14,231 nt of DNA from Methanobacterium sp. (lineage in GTDB: Archaea; Methanobacteriota; Methanobacteria; Methanobacteriales; Methanobacteriaceae): the NCBI GenBank assembly GCA_003164415.1, contig PLTK01000143.1:1-14231 (forward strand), given 5' to 3'. Position 1 is the first letter of the stretch. The number at the start of each line of letters is the position of its first letter. The translations under genes and the position numbers were made by a program. Under the pieces are notes generated by a model, which did no database searches, had not been told where the DNA came from, and saw only the letters and a program-made list of their open reading frames with translations. Shown here one piece after another: positions 7,267-14,138 of the stretch.

Positions 7267-7276
7267 CTATAAATAT
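7267..7276 (+). promoter_or_regulatory. Putative TATA box for PAS kinase
   Basis: CTATAAATAT lies 62-71 bp before the kinase ATG, predicting a leader of about 40-45 nt. No convincing SD sequence precedes the ATG; the nearest purine run (AGAAGGA, 7284-7290) is too far upstream. Confidence 0.4.
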
Positions 7277-7337
7277 TAATAAAAGAAGGAAAATAAAATA
7301 ATACAATGTATTTTAGTAAGTCTCTTGTGGTATTATA

Positions 7338-10118
7338 ATGGTTAATTCTGATATAATCACCAATAAAAAAGATTTAAAGATTCACAAATCTTCTGAAATT
7401 TTATCTACTATTTTTGATATTAGTCCTGATGCTATTGCCCTCACAAGAGTATCTGATGGGAAATTTATCGATTGTAACCAGGAATATTTGAATCAAATTG
7501 GTTATTCTCAAGAAGAAGTGATTGGACACACATCAGAAGAACTAAATTTATATGTTGACGAAAATCGTCAAAAATATGCAAATGAAATTCTGATAAAAAA
7601 AACAGCAACTAATTTTGAATTAAAGATAAGACGTAAGGATGGCACCATTATACATGTTCTTTATTCCGGCAGACTCATTGATGTAGAAGGTGAACAAACT
7701 CTACTTAACATTGGTAAAAATATCACCGAAAGAAAAAAAGTGGAACAACAAATAAAAGATAATGCTGATTTGATGGACCAACTATATGATGCAGTTATTA
7801 GAACCGATACTAATTTTAAAATAAATTATTGGAATAAAGCTGCAGAAAAGATGTTTGGATACTCTCAGGATGAAACATTAGGAAATAACTCAACAGAGCT
7901 CCTAAGTCCCATATATGCCCCTGGTGAAAGAGAGACAAAATCAGAAGAGTTGAAGAAAAAGGGCACTTTAAAAACCATAAATAAATTTAAACATAAAAAT
8001 GGATCGGATATCATTGTTGAACAGAATGCAACCCAAATCAACGATAATTCAGGAGTACCTATAAGCTATGTAGTTGTTTATCAGGATATAACTGATCTTA
8101 AAAAAGCAGAAAATAAACAGGAAACACTTTCAAAACAACTTCAACTTGCTTTAGATGCTTCAAGCCTAGGATGGTGGCATTACAACCCAATAACGGATAT
8201 TTCAACCTACGATAACAGATACAAAGAGATATTTGGTGTTCTTGGTAGTAAACGTCCAAATGATGAGATTCTCAAGCTGTTACACCCTGATGACCTTCCC
8301 CAAGTTTTGTCAAAAGTAGAAAAAGCCCTCGATCCTGTTAATCCAAGAAAATATTATGCGAAATATCGTATTTATCATAATAATGAAATACGCTGGATTG
8401 AAGCCCATGGTATAACAACTTTTGAAGGTCATAGGGATACAAAACATGCTGTCAGTCTTGTTGGTACCGTAAATGATATAACAGAACGCAAAAGATCTGA
8501 AAAATATCAACAGAAAATTTTAGAGAGTGAACAACAACTTACAGAAGAACTTCAAACCTCAAATGAAGAATTACAATCCACAACAGAAGAACTTCAAGTA
8601 ACCAATGAAGAGCTTCGTCAGCAAGAAGAAAAACAGTTAAGTATCTACAATGAGCTTCAAGAGAGTCATAAAAGACTAAATAAAAGTTTAGAGAATATGC
8701 GTACTACTGAGACACTTCTAAGCTCAATAACGAATTTATCATCTGATGTAATTTATGTTAAAGACCGTCAAAGTCGTTGGATATTTGTTAATCCCGCTTT
8801 AGAAAGAATTGTAGGTAAAAAATCCGATGATTTATTGGGAAAAACTGACCTTGAAATCTATTCAAATAAGGAAATAGGAAAGAAAATATTAGCGAATGAT
8901 AATAAAATCATGGATTCTGGTAAAGAAGAGATTTTAGAGGAAGTTGTCGAAACTTCAGATGGGATGCGTTCGTTTATTTCAGTCAAGACACCACGTTATA
9001 ATGAGAAAGGTCAAGTTATCGGAATTGTTGGAATCTCCCATGATATTACTGAGCGAAAAAAAACTGAAGAATCACTTTATGAAAGCAAAACAAAACTTGA
9101 AACAGTAATTCAAAGTATGAACGATGCAATATTCGTTTCAGATACAGAAGGGAATTTTATAGACTTTAACGAAGCTTTTGCAACTTTTCATAAGTTTAAA
9201 AGCAAAGAGGAATGTTATAAAACGCTTGATGAATATCCAGATTACATAGATGTATATTTAGATAATGGTAAACTAGCCCCCATAGATATGTGGGCAGTAC
9301 CAAGGGCACTCAAAGGCGAAACAGTATCTAACGCAGAATATATGCTCCAAAGGAAGGACACAGAAGAGAAATGGTGGGGAAACTATAGCTTTGCACCAAT
9401 AAGAAGCAAAGATGAAAACATAATAGGTTCTGTGGTATTGGCAAGGGACATCACTGAACAGAAGACAAGTGAAAAAGAACTTAAATCATTACTTAAAGAA
9501 AAGGAAGTTCTTATAAAAGAAATACATCACCGTGTAAAAAACAATATGCAGATTATATCAAGCCTACTTAACCTTCAAACAAAATATGTGGATGAAGAAA
9601 AAGCTGTAAATGTATTGAAAGAAAGTCAGAACCGTGTTAAATCTATGGCAATGATCCACGAAAAATTGTACTTATCTGAAGATTTAACTCATATAAATTT
9701 TGTAGATTATATCAAAAGTCTAATTACAAACTTATTCTATTCCTATAATATAGAAAAAGGGAAGATAAACCAAATATTCGAAACAGATGATGTAAATCTA
9801 AATATAGAAACTGCGGTTCCATGTGGCTTAATAATAAGTGAACTCGTATCTAACAGTTTAAAATATGCATTTCCCAATGAAATGAACGGAAAAATATTTA
9901 TATCACTTAAATCATGTGAAGATGAATATGAACTAATCATTCGTGATAATGGAATAGGATTACCTAAAGACCTTGAATTTAATAAACTAAATTCTTTAGG
10001 GCTTTTGCTTGTAAATAATTTAACTGATCAAATCGATGGAAAAATTAGTATTAATACAGATAATGGAACCGAATTTAAGATCAAATTCAAAGAATTAAAA
10101 TACAAAGAAAGGTTATAA
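7338..10118 (+). CDS. Soluble multi-PAS sensor histidine kinase (HisKA_2 type)
   Basis: A 926-residue cytoplasmic sensor kinase with no transmembrane segment. Five PAS domains can be read at about residues 20-132, 140-258, 265-385, 460-575 and 590-712. The first, third, fourth and fifth end in DITE or NITE; the second ends in DITD. A glutamate-rich coiled coil at about 386-455 separates the third and fourth. The kinase core starts with EIHHRVKNNMQIISSLLNLQ (H731 is the likely phospho-acceptor), which puts it in the HisKA_2/HWE-like group. The ATPase domain follows with ELVSNSLKYAF (N-box, 835-845) and DNGIGLP (870-876), then SLGLLLVNNL. These kinases autophosphorylate and pass phosphate to a receiver protein. 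The signal is unknown, and no haem- or flavin-binding cysteine motif is obvious. An in-frame stop at 7317-7319 rules out a longer N terminus. Its only nearby receiver is an 11-codon stub, so it is effectively an orphan kinase. Confidence 0.92.
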   Translation: MVNSDIITNKKDLKIHKSSEILSTIFDISPDAIALTRVSDGKFIDCNQEYLNQIGYSQEEVIGHTSEELNLYVDENRQKYANEILIKKTATNFELKIRRKDGTIIHVLYSGRLIDVEGEQTLLNIGKNITERKKVEQQIKDNADLMDQLYDAVIRTDTNFKINYWNKAAEKMFGYSQDETLGNNSTELLSPIYAPGERETKSEELKKKGTLKTINKFKHKNGSDIIVEQNATQINDNSGVPISYVVVYQDITDLKKAENKQETLSKQLQLALDASSLGWWHYNPITDISTYDNRYKEIFGVLGSKRPNDEILKLLHPDDLPQVLSKVEKALDPVNPRKYYAKYRIYHNNEIRWIEAHGITTFEGHRDTKHAVSLVGTVNDITERKRSEKYQQKILESEQQLTEELQTSNEELQSTTEELQVTNEELRQQEEKQLSIYNELQESHKRLNKSLENMRTTETLLSSITNLSSDVIYVKDRQSRWIFVNPALERIVGKKSDDLLGKTDLEIYSNKEIGKKILANDNKIMDSGKEEILEEVVETSDGMRSFISVKTPRYNEKGQVIGIVGISHDITERKKTEESLYESKTKLETVIQSMNDAIFVSDTEGNFIDFNEAFATFHKFKSKEECYKTLDEYPDYIDVYLDNGKLAPIDMWAVPRALKGETVSNAEYMLQRKDTEEKWWGNYSFAPIRSKDENIIGSVVLARDITEQKTSEKELKSLLKEKEVLIKEIHHRVKNNMQIISSLLNLQTKYVDEEKAVNVLKESQNRVKSMAMIHEKLYLSEDLTHINFVDYIKSLITNLFYSYNIEKGKINQIFETDDVNLNIETAVPCGLIISELVSNSLKYAFPNEMNGKIFISLKSCEDEYELIIRDNGIGLPKDLEFNKLNSLGLLLVNNLTDQIDGKISINTDNGTEFKIKFKELKYKERL
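8541..8624 (+). repeat. Two 42-bp coding repeats in the kinase coiled coil
   Basis: The segment starting ACAGAAGAACTTCAA at 8541 recurs at 8583, giving two 14-residue units (TEELQTSNEELQS and TEELQVTNEELRQ), each two heptads. This is a signalling coiled coil between PAS domains three and four. The spacing in whole heptads keeps the helix in register. Confidence 0.75.
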
Positions 10119-10187
10119 TGGAATCAATCTATCATTCGCCACAATAACAGTAGGAGTTTATATATACAATATTATAGGTTATTCACA

Positions 10188-10223
10188 ATGGCAGATGTTA
10201 AAATTCTATTAGTAGAAGTATAG
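10188..10223 (+). pseudogene. N-terminal stub of a response regulator receiver
   Basis: Encodes MADVKILLVEV followed by TAG. The first ten residues are the characteristic start of an archaeal stand-alone receiver protein, where MADxKILLVE normally continues into the acidic pair DE. Here the sequence departs exactly at that point and stops, two bases before the 3' end of the oppositely oriented ynfA-like gene. A TATA-like TTTATATATA at 10157-10166 is placed to drive it. It lies 69 bp after the PAS-kinase stop, where a cognate regulator would be expected. I read it as a truncated relic. A functional 11-residue peptide is possible but has no support. Confidence 0.65.
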
Positions 10224-10224
10224 A

Positions 10225-10554
10225 CTACTGTCTTGGCCAGTACATAATTATAAAGACACCTATCAAAGCTATTACTGCACCTATTATCTCAAATCTATCA
10301 GGAACTATTTTATCTATCTGCCAACCCCATATTAACGCCATGATTATAAATATCCCACCGTAAGCTGCATAAACTCTTCCAAAGTTAGAAGGTTGGAGTG
10401 TTGGTATAATTCCATAAAGCACCAAAACAACTGCACCTATAACAGCAAGTTCCCATCCTTTACCTTCTCTTAACCACAGCCAAATAAGATAACCTCCACC
10501 TATCTCACATAAACCGGCCACTACAAAGAGAAAAATTGATTTTAAATAGTCCAT
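10225..10554 (-). CDS. YnfA-type (UPF0060) small membrane protein
   Basis: A 109-residue protein with four transmembrane helices (about 5-24, 34-52, 62-78, 88-106) and the usual family length of about 108. The conserved features are visible: CEIGGGYLIW in helix 1, LQPSNFGRVYAAYGG before helix 3, and PDRFEIIGAVIALIGVFIIMYWPR at the end (residues 85-108). The family is related to small multidrug resistance transporters. Efflux has been proposed for some bacterial members, but the substrate here is unknown. It lies in the inner membrane, probably as a dimer. It is on the - strand, convergent with the kinase region, and its last codon is two bases from the receiver stub. The family is widespread in bacteria, so transfer into this methanogen is possible. 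Confidence 0.88.
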   Translation of the reverse strand: MDYLKSIFLFVVAGLCEIGGGYLIWLWLREGKGWELAVIGAVVLVLYGIIPTLQPSNFGRVYAAYGGIFIIMALIWGWQIDKIVPDRFEIIGAVIALIGVFIIMYWPRQ

Positions 10555-10571
10555 TTTTTATCACACAGTAT

Positions 10572-10583
10572 AATATTATATCT
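10572..10583 (-). promoter_or_regulatory. Putative TATA box for ynfA-like gene
   Basis: On the - strand AGATATAATATT sits about 24 bp before the ATG, so transcription would begin at or near the start codon. GTGAT, complementary to part of the 16S rRNA tail, occurs just before the ATG at about 10560-10564. Confidence 0.35.
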
Positions 10584-10595
10584 AAAAAAATAATA
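10584..10595 (-). terminator. Oligo-T terminator after PH-domain gene
   Basis: On the - strand ATTATTTTTTTA (seven Ts) lies 16-27 bp past the stop of the PH-domain gene and immediately upstream of the ynfA-like promoter, separating the two transcripts. Confidence 0.45.
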
Positions 10596-10610
10596 TTTTA
10601 TTTTAATATG

Positions 10611-11267
10611 TTATAGTTTGAATTTTTTATCGTATTCTTCCATTACAGACTGTCTTTTTTGAGGTTTTTGAGGTTTTTGCGATCTTAAATTGTTTTGAGC
10701 ACTCTGAGGTTCTTCAGGAGGATTGGTTTCAAATTCTGAATCATCTCCTTCTATCATCCGATTTACCATATTTTCAACCTCACCGGGATTTGGAATATCT
10801 TCAAGGATCAAACTGGTCCTATCGTGTCCACCAAATATTTCTATATCTCCAGAGTTCGTAATCCTTTCCATAATGCTTTGTGAAATTATAATATCTTGAA
10901 TTTTATTATAATGCATATAAACATTGTTTTTTCTTATTACACCGGATTTAACCATCACTCTTTGGTTTGTTAATCTATAATTCTCTGATCTCCATGATAA
11001 AATATTCCAAAGGATCCACATCAATAACAATAAAATTATGATAAGAATTCCATATGTGGTTCCTGTTACAAGCGGAACTGTTACTATAGTGCTAACACTA
11101 CCTTGAAGTAATGTAGCATATCTTATTATGGTCGTGAAGAAATACAACAGCAACAACACAATAATGAATTTAAATATAGCAGATTTTAATCTAACAATTA
11201 ATCTCGGTCTGGTTTCGAATAAAACCCTTTCTCCTGATTGTGAATTTGTTCTATTTATACGCAACAT
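10611..11267 (-). CDS. Membrane-anchored bacterial-type PH-domain (bPH2/DUF304) protein
   Basis: A 218-residue protein. After a polar N terminus (GERVLFETRPRL) come two hydrophobic helices at about 29-48 and 72-92. A PH-like domain follows at about 93-172, opening with SWRSENYRLTNQRVMVKSGV, the typical start of the bPH2 family (a tryptophan or basic stretch, then YRLTNQRV). It also has the later IQDIIISQSIMERI and GDIEIFGG strands. The C-terminal tail (173-218) is low in complexity, rich in Pro, Gln and Lys (SQKPQKPQKRQ), and probably disordered. The domain would face the cytoplasm. Function in the family is poorly defined; roles in membrane stress or lipid or protein binding are only suggested. 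It is divergent from the UPF0280 gene across 68 bp. TTGATAACATG at the start gives only a partial ribosome site. Confidence 0.83.
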   Translation of the reverse strand: MLRINRTNSQSGERVLFETRPRLIVRLKSAIFKFIIVLLLLYFFTTIIRYATLLQGSVSTIVTVPLVTGTTYGILIIILLLLMWILWNILSWRSENYRLTNQRVMVKSGVIRKNNVYMHYNKIQDIIISQSIMERITNSGDIEIFGGHDRTSLILEDIPNPGEVENMVNRMIEGDDSEFETNPPEEPQSAQNNLRSQKPQKPQKRQSVMEEYDKKFKL

Positions 11268-11296
11268 GTTATCAACACTTACATCTTTACTTGGTT

Positions 11297-11312
11297 ATCT
11301 AAATATTTTATT
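11297..11312. promoter_or_regulatory. Shared AT-rich promoter region of divergent genes
   Basis: The only intergenic space between the PH-domain gene (-) and the UPF0280 gene (+) is 68 bp. AAATATTTTATTATAG here offers TATA-like sequence on both strands, about 30-40 bp from each start codon. Which bases serve which gene cannot be decided by eye. Confidence 0.35.
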
Positions 11313-11335
11313 ATAGTTACAACAGATAGAATTTG

Positions 11336-12121
11336 ATGACAGTAAATAGAATAATCCGGGAAAGAATAAGAATTGGAGAAACAGATCTAATCCTTAAAAC
11401 TGATCAATTAGAACATGAACTCCCTAAATTTATTATTACTCAACGATTAAGACTTAAAAATTATATAAAAATGCATCCAGAATTTTTAACTAGTTTTGAA
11501 CCAATTCGAGTATTTGGAGAATCTGATAAATCCACATATGGAAGAAAATCGCATTCAAATGAACCTCCACTTATTGTCAAATTGATGGCCCGAGCAGGAA
11601 GAAAGGGTGATGTGGGACCAATGGCCGCAGTTGCAGGAACAATATCACAACTTTGTTTGGGATTCTTGGTCAAAAATGGGGCCAAATATGTTATAGTAGA
11701 TAATGGTGGTGATTTGGCACTTAAAACTGATAAAGATGTTGTAGTTGGTTTATATGCAGGAGAATCATCCCTTTCAGGACAACTGGGGTTTAAAATCAAA
11801 GGTAGGAATACACCTATGGGCATATGTACATCTTCAGGAACTGTTGGACATTCCATAAGCTTTGGAAGATCCGATTCTGTTACGGTCTTTGCAGACGAAG
11901 CAAGTATCGCCGATGCACTCGCAACTTCAATTGCAAACTCTGCAGTGGGTGAAACAGATCATGATGCTGTACAAAATTCCATTGAAAAAGCTGAAGATTT
12001 TAAAAACATCATGAAAGGCGTGCTAGTGGTGGTTGGTGAAAATGCCGGAACCCTTGGAAAGATCCCCAAACTCGTTCAAACAGATAAAAAGGTTGTTATG
12101 GGAGATTTATTCGAAATTTAA
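11336..12121 (+). CDS. UPF0280 family protein (ApbE-like fold)
   Basis: A 261-residue member of the UPF0280 family, common in methanogens and of unknown function. Conserved blocks are visible: LMARAGRKGDVGPMAAVAGTISQ (about 83-105), VIVDNGGDLAL (about 119-129) and GICTSSGTVGHSISFGRSDSVTVFADEASIADALATSIAN (about 162-201). The glycine-rich NGGDL and the TSSGT...SDSVTV...A-ADALAT pattern resemble ApbE flavin transferases, so a flavin- or nucleotide-related role is possible but unproven. I chose the ATG at 11336; a TTG directly before it would add one residue. There is no ribosome site, and the predicted leader is very short. It converges with moeA. It is soluble, with no signal peptide. Confidence 0.85.
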   Translation: MTVNRIIRERIRIGETDLILKTDQLEHELPKFIITQRLRLKNYIKMHPEFLTSFEPIRVFGESDKSTYGRKSHSNEPPLIVKLMARAGRKGDVGPMAAVAGTISQLCLGFLVKNGAKYVIVDNGGDLALKTDKDVVVGLYAGESSLSGQLGFKIKGRNTPMGICTSSGTVGHSISFGRSDSVTVFADEASIADALATSIANSAVGETDHDAVQNSIEKAEDFKNIMKGVLVVVGENAGTLGKIPKLVQTDKKVVMGDLFEI

Positions 12122-12133
12122 AAATAAATCTCA

Positions 12134-12154
12134 TTTTTTTAATAATTAATTTTT
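12134..12154 (+). terminator. Oligo-T terminator after UPF0280 gene
   Basis: Seven Ts (12134-12140) and then a second T5 tract (12150-12154) follow the stop by 12-33 bp on the + strand. No strong stem is present. There is no matching T-tract on the - strand for moeA. Confidence 0.45.
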
Positions 12155-12166
12155 GTGATAACATAA

Positions 12167-13417
12167 TTATAGGGGGTTAATTAACCCGCCAAGCGGAAAT
12201 ACCTTTACATTACTCCATTTTTCAATTATTTCAACGTTTTTTGGAATTTCAATAAACCCATCAGCTTCTGCAAGGGAAGTTATAGCACCAGAATCCTTTA
12301 ATATTGGAACTGCATTTTTTCCATCTATTTTAACTAACAAGTAATGGGTTCTTCCTCTTGCTGGACGGTATCTGCGTGAAAGCTCAAGTTCTACAACTCC
12401 TTTATTTATTAAATTTGTTGATAAATTTATTGAAGCCATTTTTCTTAAAAATGGTGCAAAAAAAACGTGGAAAACCATTAATGCAGCTACAGGGTAACCT
12501 GGAAGTCCAAATAAGAATTTATCTTCCTCCCCATTTTTTAATCTACCAATTATGGTGGGTTTTCCCGGCTTAACAGATACTCCATGAACAAGAACTTCAC
12601 CCAAATCATCTAAAACTTCTCTTAAAATATCCCCAGTGCCTGCTGATGTACCGCCAGATGTTATTATTAAATCAACATCTCTAAATTCATTTATTTTATC
12701 TTTTAGAGAATTGTAATCATCTTTAACTATTTCAGTATGTAGGGGTGTGCATCCACATGATTTAACTGCACTTGAAATTGTTTGGGAGTTAATATCATAT
12801 ATTTTGCCATAGGTTAATTCTTCATCGTGACTTATGATTTCGTTTCCTGTAGATATGATTGCTACACGTGGTTTCTGGAATACAGGGATCTCCTTCAATC
12901 CAATTGCACTTAAAACACCTATTTTGTCCGGTGTAATTCTTGTACCACTTTTCAGTAGGGGTTCTCCCGACTTTATATCAGAACCTTCCTTTGTTATGTT
13001 CTGACCAATGGCTGTGCTCTCATAGATAAGAATTTCCCCATCTTTGGTATCTGTAAATTCTACCATTACCACACCATTTGCATCCTCAGGCACTGGTGCT
13101 CCTGTTGAAACTTCGGTACAATATCCTTTAGTCAACTTTTTTGCTGGAACATCACCGGCTCCAACAACCTCCAGAAGTTTTAAACGGACTGGATTTTCTT
13201 CTGAAGCTGAAAATGTGTCCTCAGCAATTACAGCATAACCATCCATTGAAACCCTTTTGAAGGGCGGTAAATTTATGGTAGCATTAATATCCTCTGATAG
13301 AATTCTTGTCAATGAATTTTCTAGAGATACTTTTTCAACTCTTTTGTTAATAGGGATATTATCTATAATTTTTTTTACATCGTCAGGATCCATTATACTT
13401 AGAAATTCTTTTCCCAT
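12167..13417 (-). CDS. moeA: Molybdopterin molybdenumtransferase MoeA
   Basis: A 416-residue MoeA/gephyrin-type protein. It inserts molybdate (or tungstate) into adenylylated molybdopterin, completing the cofactor used by formylmethanofuran dehydrogenase and formate dehydrogenase in methanogens. Motifs in order: LPPFKRVSMDGYAV at 50-63 (domain entry with the conserved Asp59), STGAPVPEDAN at 104-114, AIISTGNEI at 186-194, TSGGTSAGTGD at 253-263 (MPT-binding loop with Asp263), KPGKP at 283-287 and LFGLPGYPVAAL at 302-313. The C-terminal beta domain runs from about 335 to 416. Length is normal and no key residue is missing. The ATG at 13417 is preceded by GTGAT, a partial SD match three bases away. 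Met9 is a possible later start with a poorer ribosome site. Some archaeal genomes carry two MoeA paralogues, and one may be tungsten-specific. Confidence 0.92.
   Translation of the reverse strand: MGKEFLSIMDPDDVKKIIDNIPINKRVEKVSLENSLTRILSEDINATINLPPFKRVSMDGYAVIAEDTFSASEENPVRLKLLEVVGAGDVPAKKLTKGYCTEVSTGAPVPEDANGVVMVEFTDTKDGEILIYESTAIGQNITKEGSDIKSGEPLLKSGTRITPDKIGVLSAIGLKEIPVFQKPRVAIISTGNEIISHDEELTYGKIYDINSQTISSAVKSCGCTPLHTEIVKDDYNSLKDKINEFRDVDLIITSGGTSAGTGDILREVLDDLGEVLVHGVSVKPGKPTIIGRLKNGEEDKFLFGLPGYPVAALMVFHVFFAPFLRKMASINLSTNLINKGVVELELSRRYRPARGRTHYLLVKIDGKNAVPILKDSGAITSLAEADGFIEIPKNVEIIEKWSNVKVFPLGGLINPL
12174..12187. repeat. 14-bp perfect palindrome at the moeA 3' end
   Basis: GGGTTAATTAACCC is fully self-complementary and falls within the last codons of moeA (the INP residues) just before the stop. 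It may form a short stem in the moeA transcript, but no T-tract follows on the - strand. Confidence 0.4.
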
Positions 13418-13835
13418 GTTATCACATTCTATGCCTGAAATATTTTAAATTGATTGTTCTTACAAATTTATGATTGTGTTGGTATTTACATTTCATTGTT
13501 AAAGCTAATTGATTACTTTTCATATGCACTCTTACTCAATTGAATTACCTTCTGCTATACATAGTATTCTCATTGAATAGATGGTGATGTAAATGAAGTT
13601 GATTTATGTGGGAATGTATAGGAATAATCTAAGTTTCATAATATATGAGTCTTCTACGAAGTTGAAGATCTGATAGTTTTTACTGACGAGTTTGGAAATT
13701 TTTAATATGGAACGTCAATTACAAAGTCAAATTGTAAGATTTGGATCTAAAAGCATAAATATGGAGTATCAAAAAATTTCTGATTAGATAAAAAAATAAA
13801 TTGCAATTATTCAATGGGTTTTTGGAGGTTTAAAT
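13418..13835. other. 418-bp mostly non-coding region right of moeA
   Basis: It holds the moeA upstream region, a short candidate reading frame at 13593-13673, and a second short open stretch in another frame (13649-13705, FYEVEDLIVFTDEFGNF) that looks protein-like. The ribosome site for the next gene is at its right end. There is no tRNA, insertion sequence or long repeat. The two short frames could be fragments of one small broken gene. Confidence 0.5.
13593..13673 (+). CDS. Possible 26-residue peptide or gene fragment
   Basis: ATG at 13593 is preceded by GGTGAT (13583-13588), a good match to the archaeal 16S rRNA tail with a 4-nt gap, and by a TATA-like CTATACATA at about 13554-13562. The frame (MKLIYVGMYRNNLSFIIYES...) ends at TGA 13671-13673. 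Near its end, a shift by one base leads into FYEVEDLIVFTDEFGNF, so it is as likely the front of a frameshifted small gene as a real peptide. I recognise no family. Confidence 0.3.
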   Translation: MKLIYVGMYRNNLSFIIYESSTKLKI

Positions 13836-14138
13836 TTGAATTTAATTCAAACTAAGGTTAAAAAATATTTTGGGGAACGAGTAATTGTCGATAAAAAGAT
13901 GAAAGAACATCGGTGGAATTATAGGAGGTATAATATAATTTTGGACGATAATCAACAATATACTAATGATGAATCTGTTAAAATTATATGTAATAATGAT
14001 TTTGAAGAAATCAGACGCATGATCAAAGGATTAAAAAATGATAGTAATGATTTGATGGTAGAATTTAATGGAATTAAAATGGAAATCAATGAACAAAAAG
14101 CATTTTTTAATTATTTGACTCAGTTATCCTTTGATTAA
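13836..14138 (+). CDS. Hypothetical protein, 100 residues
   Basis: I do not recognise this protein. The start is a TTG at 13836 supported by GGAGG (13824-13828) with a 7-nt gap; there is no suitable ATG nearby. The product is soluble, highly charged and rich in Asn, Lys and Asp. It has a basic N-terminal half (KVKKYFGERVIVDKKMKEHRWNYRRYNIILD) and a C-terminal half that looks helical (DDNQQYTNDESVKII..., then FEEIRRMIKGLKNDSN). No cysteine pair, nucleotide motif, signal peptide or membrane segment is visible. No neighbour is close enough to suggest a function. The good ribosome site and normal codon use of this AT-rich genome argue that it is real. Confidence 0.65.
   Translation: MNLIQTKVKKYFGERVIVDKKMKEHRWNYRRYNIILDDNQQYTNDESVKIICNNDFEEIRRMIKGLKNDSNDLMVEFNGIKMEINEQKAFFNYLTQLSFD

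Larger units (their letters stand above)
6934..7337. other. 404-bp non-coding region upstream of the PAS kinase
   Basis: There is no gene on either strand. It is very AT-rich and unusually structured: two copies of a 21-bp direct repeat 217 bp apart, a 22-bp dyad at 7007-7028, a 16-bp perfect palindrome at 7049-7064, and the presumed kinase promoter near 7267. It may be the control region of the kinase, or relic DNA from the decayed upstream gene. Confidence 0.6.

Noticed and set aside
6934..7337. CRISPR array or insertion-sequence ends based on the repeats
   Set aside because: Only two repeat copies exist, 217 bp apart, with no regular spacing, terminal inverted repeats or transposase.
11461..11856. 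Long - strand frame opposite the UPF0280 gene
   Set aside because: It is antisense to a clear conserved protein, has no ribosome site and shows no family resemblance.
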